In this document: piece after piece, positions 57,051 through 64,000 of the stretch
How the letters are laid out: each line of letters starts with the position of its first letter
Position numbering within the stretch: position 1 is the stretch's first letter
Source: Linyphia triangularis
Taxonomy: Eukaryota > Arthropoda > Arachnida > Araneae > Linyphiidae
Length of the DNA stretch: 64,000 bases
Reading direction: 5' to 3'
Assembly: GCA_963978545.1 (NCBI GenBank)
Contig: OZ021721.1
Span: forward strand, 109,837,366-109,901,365
Made by a program: the position numbers and the translations under genes
Notes under the pieces: model-generated
Seen by the model: only the letters and a program-made list of their open reading frames with translations
What the model was told of the DNA's origin: nothing
Databases searched by the model: none

Positions 57051-57150
57051 AAACTACCAAACTTCTCCGAAATCGAATCCTGGTGTCCCGTTACCCATTA
57101 CAACCCCAGTAGTCACAGAACCTACCATCGACAGTTCATAAGGCAGACAT

Positions 57151-57209
57151 TTGGTTGGTTGGTAGGAGTTTAACGGCGCAAGGGAAACACGTGGGCCATA
57201 CTGCGCCAT
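57151..57209 (-). mobile_element. 59-bp micro-SINE with target duplication
   Basis: TTGGTTGGTTGGTAGGAG..., with stem halves GGCGCA (57175-57180) and TGCGCC (57202-57207). Target duplication GGCAGACAT (57142-57150) / GGCACACAT (57210-57218), 8 of 9 matching. Confidence 0.65.
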
Positions 57210-57835
57210 GGCACACATATGAAAGATCTGTCTTGGGCACTACGGCTATACTATCAGCAAAAAGTTATTCAGATTTATCATATCATAATGATGGACGAGC
57301 CAACGATTGGTTTTGATCTAATATTAAAGTGTTCCTTTCATCTGGTCGGAACTCTGGATTGCAAGCTAGAAATACCACAGTTTCCCATGTAAATGTGAAC
57401 ACGATCTAAGGGGCTATAACCGAATTAATGAGCTATTCGTGGTTTCACCTTAATATGACGTGTACTGAGACATGCATGAGACTGCATGAGTTAATCATTG
57501 GGACAAGCATATGACTATTGGCTGGATCAATTAATATGGAGTTTCATTCACAATTGAATAATTAATAGTTTAAAAAACTAAAAAACATGCTTTAATAGAA
57601 AGCGTGTTTTTTTTTTAGTCGCATTATCCTTACTAGTATCTTCAGGACTAGCGATTTTTCATATTCAGAAATACGGTAGTGTTTTGTGCTAACTAATACG
57701 GCGTGTACAAAGACATACACATGACTTAAATTTGAGACAAGCATGTGACTATTGGCAGGAACAACTGGAGAGTTTTGTATACACTTAACAAAACAAATTA
57801 ACTAAACAAAATATATAGCTTACAACAAAAATAAT
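57210..57835. other. Non-coding stretch with a diverged direct repeat
   Basis: 'acgtgtactgagacat' ... 'acaagcatatgactattggc' (57458-57522) recurs at 57692-57757. A short FB1 fragment (57560-57620, 'gtttaaaaaactaaaaaac' / 'gctttaatagaaag') follows the first unit as the full FB1 follows the second, so a larger segment was duplicated. Confidence 0.55.
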
Positions 57836-58180
57836 TAATAGTTTAAAAAACTAAAAAACAAGCTTTAATAGAAAAGTGAACTAAAAAGTAGAGAATAATT
57901 TTAAATAAGTTTAAAATAAAAATAGAGTGATTAACAAGAAATATTTATTTTATCGTAAAAAAGCATGAGGTGCTTTTTAAGATATTGGTAAAAGTAGAGC
58001 CATTAAGAAAATATCTGTCATTAAATATTTACAACAATTGACATCAAGCACCCCACGCTTTTTTACGATAAAATAAATATTTCTTGTTAATCACTCTATT
58101 CTTATTTCAAACTTATTTAAAATTATTTTCTACTTTTTAGTTTAGTTTTCTATTAAAGCGGGTTTTTTAGTTTTTGAAAT
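57836..58180. mobile_element. Fold-back element FB1, copy 2
   Basis: Arms of about 130 bp (57836-57966 and 58047-58180) match copy 1 at 11947. The central GGTAAAAGTAGAGCCATTA core is in the same plus-strand direction as in copy 1, but its flanks are exchanged, so core and flanks are inverted relative to each other. Confidence 0.8.
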
Positions 58181-58829
58181 TTTTTATAATTGAATCTGAA
58201 TGGTTGAGCTACTGTCTGTGTCTACCACAAAATTGCCTCCAGCAAGTTATTAGCGTTTTCTGTTGCTGTGTAAACAAGACTAGATTTTCAGGAGAAAGAC
58301 ATCTTAATGTACTGTAATGTAATCTTTTTGGGTGCCAATTTTCTGCTTACACCTTTCTATTCTAAATAGAAGTCTTTTTTTTCTACAGCGATCACCACAA
58401 TTCTGACAATCTCACAGCAGCTATTCACCTTATTGATAGACAATATGCATAAGAAAGAACTTTTTGATAAATTAACTCTTAAAGTTTTAACTTTTGTTTT
58501 CTTTTACATGTAACATGCCTCTTCCATCAGTCAAAATATGTGTCATCGTTAGAAGTTAGCCTAACACGTGTACCACATTCATCCATTGTGAATTTGGATT
58601 TTCAAAAATGTCTTTCAATTTTATGTTCATGTTTTAAAATATACATTAATCCAGATGTTCATGTTTTAAAATATACATTAATCCAGATCCAGTCAATTGA
58701 CACAGTAAGAGGCTTATTACCATATATAAGGTTATAAAATGGGTTAAATCAGTTTTGAAGATTGCTGTACTTTAAACCTGATGCGTGTTTACATGTGAAG
58801 GGACTAAAGTCAAAGGGGATGTAAATAGA
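58181..58829. other. Non-coding stretch with local duplications
   Basis: A 35-bp unit (ATGTTCATGTTTTAAAATAT...) is repeated in tandem at about 58623-58687. The segment 58623-58760 recurs around MITE-A copy g at 59241-59565. Confidence 0.6.
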
Positions 58830-59061
58830 TTAACCCTTTGCACTCGAGAGGTGACTCTCACTCACCACATGATTGGATGCAGCAACTCCAGAGGTGACTC
58901 TCGCTCATCCTTGGGTTTGATGCGGAAATTCGATGCAAAGCCTGTTTATGTTTAGTATCTTTGAAGCGGATCTGCAATCTCGAACCGCACCAAAATTGCT
59001 GCGAAACGTCTCGAGTTGCTGGTGCCTACGCGCGAAAAAGGCCTCGAGTGCAAGGGGTTGA
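58830..59061 (+). mobile_element. piggyBac-like MITE-A, copy f (older subgroup)
   Basis: 232 bp; begins TTAACCCTTTGCACTCGAG and ends CTCGAGTGCAAGGGGTTGA, where the right TTAA has become TTGA. It contains a short internal duplication 'agaggtgactctc.ctca'. Confidence 0.85.
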
Positions 59062-59195
59062 TTTTCATTTTGAGTTATAAAAGGTTTTACTGTCTGTATA
59101 CTAGGAGAATTGCTCCAATCCACCAAATAGTCTGGATGGTGGCGATTACTATAGAAACAAGACTAGTCAATATAGAATAGGTGTGATGTGTGTAG

Positions 59196-59237
59196 GTTTG
59201 GTTTGTGCGTTCAACGACCTCTTGTGCACAATAACGT
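59196..59237 (-). mobile_element. SINE-2, 3' fragment (copy 6)
   Basis: Only the 3' end remains, as 'ggtttggtttgtgcgttcaacgacct' on the plus strand and 'gtgcacaataac'. The tRNA-like head is missing. Confidence 0.6.
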
Positions 59238-59270
59238 TTTATGTTCATGTTCTAACTAAAATATCATATA

Positions 59271-59482
59271 TTAACCCTTTGCACTCCAGGCCTTTTTCGC
59301 GTGGAGGGATCAGCAACTCGAGACATTTTAGGTTCGGCTGGTGTTTATGGATTTGCTTCATAGAAAATAAACACAGTCATTGGCCTTGCATCGAATTTCC
59401 GCATCACACCTAATGGTCCTCTCGTGGTTTGGCATCCAATCGTGTGGCGCCTGAGAGGCGCCACTGGAGTGCAAAGGCTTAA
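59271..59482 (-). mobile_element. piggyBac-like MITE-A, copy g
   Basis: 212 bp between TTAA copies with a perfect GTGGCGCC/GGCGCCAC hairpin. It splits a segment that is unsplit at 58623-58760, with 'atattaatccagat' as the empty site, which shows the TTAA target directly. Confidence 0.92.
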
Positions 59483-60522
59483 TCCAGATCCAGTCAATTG
59501 ACTTAGTAAGACGCTTATTACCATATGTAAAGTTATAAAATGCGTTGAATCAGTTTTGAAGTTCTTCCCCTATTAAGGTTGATGAGTCAAAATCTTCAGA
59601 GAGGTAATTTACCCACTTGCCGTCATCCAGTCGATCTGAAACTTGGTAGATAGAATCGTTGTGGATGACTATATATTCAATCAAGTTTTGGGGAAAAAAG
59701 TTCATAAATAGTTCGGAATACATGTTTTCTTTGTAGTGATCAAACACTATGAAAACTCGATCTTAGCTCAATAAGTTACAATCGCACATAAAAATTCTCA
59801 ATGCATATAAAGGATTTATATTAAAAACTTTGTTTTTGTGGGTTATATTGTTTTTAAATCCTTTGTTATTTTCTATTTTGTGTGTGCGAAGAGCTAATTA
59901 ACACACTTACCATCATTCAACCGAGCTGAAATTTGGCAGTTATATTTGTTGTTGAGCTATCGATGACAATGCATTGCGCATCATGCTTTGAGGGCTGTCA
60001 CTGTTACTCAGAAACCGCTTTTACAGACGCTATTATTATCACTTCAGATGACTAATTGCTCCATTTGCCTTCATCCAATCGAGATGAAACTTGGAAAATT
60101 GGCAAACAGGCTCTTTGTCGATGACAATGCTTTCTATCAAATGTTAGGACTGCCATTCAAAGGCCGCTCTTACTCATGTTTTTATTGTGCCCTCATTAGT
60201 TAGAACGCCCTAAATCCAAAAAAATTCGAGTGCTTATTTTGGCATTTCTTGATTAGTCCTTAGAAAATAATATTTTTATTTCAATTAATGGCTCAACAAA
60301 TCTAAGCAATAATAAAAAAATATGTAATTTCAAAAAACGAATGCATAAACGTCAAAATGTGCATTTGAACTTTTTTAAATTTGGGGCATTTTAACTTATA
60401 GACGGCAGGATTGCCTTACGGCAGATTTATCAGTTTTTACTCCCATTGTATTACCCAGTCTACAAACCTTAATTCAAACATGTACAATTTGGCAATATTT
60501 AAATGACTGTAACCTTCTCCTA

Positions 60523-60827
60523 TTAACACATTCGCTGCCACCAAAATTTATATATCCATCCTCAGAAGCCGAATTTAAAAAAAGTGTTTTAATGATTAAA
60601 AACGTTCCTTATATTTTAATAGTGAAACCAGAAAAAAGGAAAAAAACCAAGCACTAAAAATATAAAAATAATGCTTCACTAACGTGCCTCAAAAACCTCA
60701 TCGTTCAACTTCCAAATCCGAACTAAAAATAAAGCAGTTTACTTATCATACTCGATCGTCGTCCCAGAGCATCGCCGGCATGGGAGGTAGCGCCATGCTG
60801 ACGCGCCAGCGGCAGAGAATGTGTTAA
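60523..60827. mobile_element. piggyBac-like MITE-C
   Basis: TTAACACATTCGCTGCC at the left and GGCAGAGAATGTGTTAA at the right: 305 bp with inverted ends (one mismatch in 13 after TTAA). No coding content. Single copy in the window. Confidence 0.75.
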
Positions 60828-60957
60828 GGTTGATGGGGAAAATATTCGGTAAACTAATTAACCCACTTGCCATCATCCAATAGACCTGAAACTTGGCAGG
60901 TAGACTTCTTGTGGATAATAATGCATTCAATCAAGTTTTTGAAGTGGGAGAAGGGGA

Positions 60958-60975
60958 AGGGGGGGGGGGGGGGGG
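60958..60975. repeat. Poly-G tract
   Basis: About 17 consecutive G, inside the last degenerate repeat unit. Length is assembly-sensitive. Confidence 0.85.
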
Positions 60976-61140
60976 TACTAAATTGTTCGGTATGGGTGTT
61001 TTCTTCGTTGGCGGAAAAACACTATGAAAACACGCTCTGAGGTCAATAAGTCGCAATTGCACATAAAAATGTGTAACTCATATAAAGTATTTATATTAAA
61101 AATGTTGTTTTATGGGTTATAATGTTTTACTACTCTATGT

Positions 61141-61399
61141 AGGCTTTACTGTGTTTCGAAATTAATTCTAGCAGTGTTTGAAGAGCAACAATTTCGTGTT
61201 TATAACTCTTAACCACGAAATCCAAATTGAAATGGTGTACAAGAAAACTTTCAATTAAAGAAAACTTAAAAATAATTAAAAATCCGATAAAATACTTCCT
61301 CTAAAAACTTTTAAGTGTTTGATGTGTTTTACCTTTATTATGTTCATTACAATGGACAACTTTGGGGGTAACATGAGAAATCACGCTTTTTAAAAAATA
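61141..61399. other. Non-coding stretch
   Basis: No gene or element recognised. Confidence 0.45.
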
Positions 61400-61611
61400 T
61401 TAACCCTTTGCACTCCAGGCCTTTTTCGCGCGGAGGAATCAGCAACTCGAGACATTTTAGGTTCGGCTGGTGTTTATGGATTTGCTTCATAGAAACTAAA
61501 CACAGTCATTGGCCTTGCATCGAATTTCCGCATCACACCTAATGGTCCTCTCGTGGTTTGGCATCCAATCATGTGGCGCCTGAGAGGCGCCACTGGAGTG
61601 CAAAGGGTTAA
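61400..61611 (-). mobile_element. piggyBac-like MITE-A, copy h
   Basis: 212 bp between TTAA copies, with perfect ends CCCTTTGCACTCCAG / CTGGAGTGCAAAGGG and perfect hairpin. Nearly identical to copies b, c and g. Confidence 0.93.
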
Positions 61612-61850
61612 GTTCTTTCTTACTTTAAGACCTACAATAATTAATCTATTTATGTGTATTCGTGAATGTTTATAAATGAGGAATTAGACGTTAGAGTAGT
61701 GGAGAAGTTATGATTTAGTTCACTTTTTCTAAATTGTATTTTTGAACTTAGAATTGTTGAAAATTTGACTCACCATTTTGACTTTAAATTTGAACATATG
61801 AGGAATTTAAACTTTTCCCGTGAAGTTGCACTTACGTCTTAAAGTTTGGG

Positions 61851-62034
61851 TTGGTTGGTTGGTTGTATTCAGATTATCTTGCGCCGTCAGCAACACGAGG
61901 GCTATAATGCGCCGTAACATTCGTCATTAGACAAGCCAACATACATTTACAAACATCCATGCCAACACGGGACTCGAACCCGCAACCTCGCGGTCTAGAA
62001 GCTAGCACGCTAACCACTATACCGTTTGGTCGGC
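61851..62034 (-). mobile_element. SINE-1, copy 20, just upstream of the DUF229 exon
   Basis: Complete reverse copy with perfect 13-bp target duplication CTTAAAGTTTGGG (61838-61850 and 62035-62047). It ends about 100 bp before the splice acceptor of the gene, so it probably lies in an intron or 5' region. Its own pol III boxes point away from the gene. Confidence 0.95.
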
Positions 62035-62120
62035 CTTAAAGTTTGGGAATTGTGTTTATTGTTTTATCATGCCACATGACTTGAACGTGTTAATTTTTAA
62101 AGTTATGAGATTGTAAAATG

Positions 62121-62135
62121 TATTTTTCTTTTCAG
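62121..62135 (+). promoter_or_regulatory. Putative splice acceptor
   Basis: TATTTTTCTTTTCAG is a strong pyrimidine tract plus AG, eight bases before the ATG at 62143. It implies that a 5' untranslated exon (or coding exon) lies upstream, and that the ATG is near the start of this exon. Confidence 0.65.
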
Positions 62136-62142
62136 GGTCAAA

Positions 62143-64000
62143 ATGAGATCAAAAGGACACCATTTTTTTCAACGTCATCCCTTGTTTCTGGTTTGTTTTA
62201 TCTTCAGTGGTGTACTAGTACTCTTCTACTGTCGATATCAGTTGGAAGAAAGGACTTCCCCTCCATTTTTGGCGGACGACATAGTCACGAATTTCTTAAT
62301 AGATACAATTGGATGCCAAATTCCAGCTTGGGATCCTTGGGATGAATCTGTCAAACAGCTATTTATCAAAAATGCTATTCCATATAAATGTACTGGACAG
62401 CCGTCTTTCCTCAGAACGTTACCAAATGGTGTTGTGACAGTAGAGGATGCTTTACTTCAGTATTACTATGAAGTTGATCCTCAAAACATTTCATGTGCGT
62501 ATCAGGAAATCGTACGGAATGTGAGTGTAATGGACGATAAATTGGACAGCCGTTTCTCTATGCTCCCACCACAACATTTGCTGTTTGATCGACCGATGGA
62601 AACCGATTTTATAAAGACTAGTTGTAGATTTCACAATGGTGTTCAAAAGTTCGAAGAGTTTATCCCTCTTACTCCCTTGAAACCAGAAGTTGAAAGAAGA
62701 TGTGTTAATAAAAACTCAAAAATAGCAATGCGCAAACCATTAAATGTCATATTTTTAGGCCTGGATTCCATATCGCATTTGAATTTCTTGCGCCACTTTC
62801 CGAAATGCCAGGAATACATGTCAAAGTTTTTGAATCCCATAACCATGAATGGCTACACAAAAGTTGGAGACAATACTTTCCCAAATTTGGTTCCTTTGTT
62901 AACGGGGCACTTTTATCAGCACTATTATGACGAAATTCACAATAAGAGTATGTTTTTTGACGATCTTGATTTCTCATGGAAAATGTTTGCAGAACTTGGT
63001 TATCGAACTCTTTTGGCTGAAGATGCACCCAACATAGCAACATTTAATTACTTCAGAAATGGATTCAAGATACCTCCCACCGATTATTATTACAGGCCTT
63101 TTGCATTAGCAGTTGAAAAATCAGAAATAAGAGCGAAAAGCAAGGGCCAATGTATTGGTAGTAAGATGGAAATGGAAGTAGTGTATGACTATTTAAAGAG
63201 CTTTATAGACACAATGGGTCAAAACAGACCGTTTTTTGCCTTTGCATTCCTGGCCAGATTAACACACGATGTTTTCAATTTTGCCGGTTATGCCGATGAA
63301 CCTACCTATCAGCTTCTGAAACATTTACATGAGAGTAATATCCTAAACAATTCCATGTTGATATTTTACAGTGACCATGGAATTCGCTATGGAGACATAC
63401 GCAAAACGCGAATCGGCCAATACGAAGAAAGGATGCCTTTTATGCACTTGATGTTTCCCAAGTGGTTTCTTGAGGAACACAAGGAAGTCCAGCGTAATTT
63501 AGATATCAACAGTTATCGCCTAACCACTCCTTTCGATATTCACGCCACAGTAAGCCACCTGGCTACTTTAATGTCAGGTGACTCGAAATTTGATTTCAAA
63601 CTTAAACCGGGAAAGAGTTTATTTCTAGAAATTCCAGTTAACAGGTCCTGTCCTGAAGCGGGAATAACTCCGCACTGGTGTACATGTCAAGTGTCCAAGT
63701 CGATTTCCAAACAGGATTCCACTGTACAGAAAGCAGCTGAAACTGTGATAGAGACATTGAATAAGTGGACAAATATCTACAAAAGTTGTGCCATTTTAAC
63801 TTTAGATGATATTCTTGATGCTCGAGTCACTGATAATGCTAGGATGTCCCTAAATAACTTGACCAGAAACAAAGAAGCAAAGTCATTTAGAAATTATCTA
63901 ATAGTACTATCTGTTAACCCAAGCAAAGCTATATTTGAAGCAACAGTGCGTTGTGGAATATTGGAAGAGAGTCCGTGTGAGGTTATTGATGATATTAGCA
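62143..64000 (+). CDS. DUF229 family sulfatase-like type II membrane protein, C terminus beyond window
   Basis: One uninterrupted frame of 619 codons runs from ATG 62143 to the window edge. Residues 14-29 are a hydrophobic segment after a basic N terminus, predicting a type II membrane anchor. CQIPAWDPWD (58-67) and the Cys-rich RSCPEAGITPHWCTC (501-515) are family landmarks. The alkaline-phosphatase-fold core shows VIFLGLDSIS (202-211), GYTKVGDNTFPN (237-248), LTHD (373-376) and FYSDHGIRYG (408-417), then EERMPF. By analogy D208, T245 (nucleophile candidate), D411 and H412 would bind metal or substrate. Function in animals is not established. No in-frame ATG precedes 62143 before the upstream stop at 62098. 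The protein is at or near its usual length, so only a short C-terminal piece is likely missing. Confidence 0.93.
   Translation, partial: MRSKGHHFFQRHPLFLVCFIFSGVLVLFYCRYQLEERTSPPFLADDIVTNFLIDTIGCQIPAWDPWDESVKQLFIKNAIPYKCTGQPSFLRTLPNGVVTVEDALLQYYYEVDPQNISCAYQEIVRNVSVMDDKLDSRFSMLPPQHLLFDRPMETDFIKTSCRFHNGVQKFEEFIPLTPLKPEVERRCVNKNSKIAMRKPLNVIFLGLDSISHLNFLRHFPKCQEYMSKFLNPITMNGYTKVGDNTFPNLVPLLTGHFYQHYYDEIHNKSMFFDDLDFSWKMFAELGYRTLLAEDAPNIATFNYFRNGFKIPPTDYYYRPFALAVEKSEIRAKSKGQCIGSKMEMEVVYDYLKSFIDTMGQNRPFFAFAFLARLTHDVFNFAGYADEPTYQLLKHLHESNILNNSMLIFYSDHGIRYGDIRKTRIGQYEERMPFMHLMFPKWFLEEHKEVQRNLDINSYRLTTPFDIHATVSHLATLMSGDSKFDFKLKPGKSLFLEIPVNRSCPEAGITPHWCTCQVSKSISKQDSTVQKAAETVIETLNKWTNIYKSCAILTLDDILDARVTDNARMSLNNLTRNKEAKSFRNYLIVLSVNPSKAIFEATVRCGILEESPCEVIDDIS

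Larger units (their letters stand above)
59560..61140 (+). repeat. Degenerate repeats of about 300 bp, four units
   Basis: A block reading 'taatt.acccacttgcc.tcatccaat.ga.ctgaaacttgg' followed by 'gtggat.a..atgcattcaatcaagttt' occurs near 59605, 59895, 60045 and 60855. The outer two also share the following 'aaaacactatgaaaac.cg.tct' and 'cacataaaaat'. The family is not recognised, and no frame spans it. Confidence 0.7.

Noticed and set aside
18361..61611. Short frames containing GGISNSRHFRFGWCLWICF or similar
   Set aside because: They are translations of MITE-A copies.
13884..62034. tRNA genes at the SINE heads
   Set aside because: The A and B boxes are present but the head continues directly into a SINE body and AACC tail with target duplications, and no acceptor-stem pairing was found. 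These are tRNA-derived SINEs.
62118..62345. 75-residue plus-strand frame at the start of the DUF229 exon
   Set aside because: It is in the wrong frame; the frame beginning at 62143 stays open for 619 codons and carries the family motifs.
62643..63043. Two minus-strand frames opposite the DUF229 exon
   Set aside because: They are reflections of the coding exon on the other strand with no motif of their own.

Overview
The window looks like repeat-dense, AT-rich nuclear DNA from an animal, most likely an arthropod. The support is the repertoire: a BEL/Pao LTR retrotransposon, mariner/Tc1, hAT, piggyBac-like (TTAA) and Helitron-like non-autonomous elements, tRNA-derived SINEs, and a DUF229-type gene with an upstream intron acceptor. 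A chelicerate such as a spider is possible, but this is inference; nothing seen fixes the species.

Only one convincing cellular gene is present. A large 3' exon of a DUF229 / sulfatase-like membrane protein runs from 62143 (+) and is still open at 64000. Nearly everything else is transposon-derived. 1-3785 (-) is a BEL/Pao element with 5' LTR, primer-binding site, gag, zinc knuckles, protease motif, RNase H, integrase and DUF5641 region, but no reverse transcriptase. 3786-11231 is AT-rich with a hAT-like element (7156-7909) and older repeats. 11232-13207 and 51557-52590 are two copies, in opposite orientation, of one TA-flanked element, each interrupted by other palindromic elements.

From 13.9 kb onward there are 20 copies of one tRNA-derived SINE (SINE-1, about 180 bp, AACC-rich tail, mostly 9-16 bp target duplications), including a triple nest at 18.8-19.4 kb and a double nest at 54.3-54.7 kb. 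A second SINE family (SINE-2) has six copies. A micro-element of only 56-59 bp, built around a stem-loop resembling the SINE-1 3' end, occurs three times with its own target duplications. Eight copies of a 210-232 bp TTAA-flanked MITE, plus two other TTAA families, give a piggyBac-like layer. Long fold-back elements are frequent (11.9, 37.7, 43.8, 45.3/46.0, 47.8, 50.3, 51.6 and 57.8 kb). The most striking is a 618-bp hairpin made of two inverted mariner transposase 3' ends.

The window therefore reads as a stack of short non-autonomous elements whose nesting order can be worked out from target duplications, upstream of one gene. Coordinates were counted by eye from the numbered lines, and no similarity search was possible.
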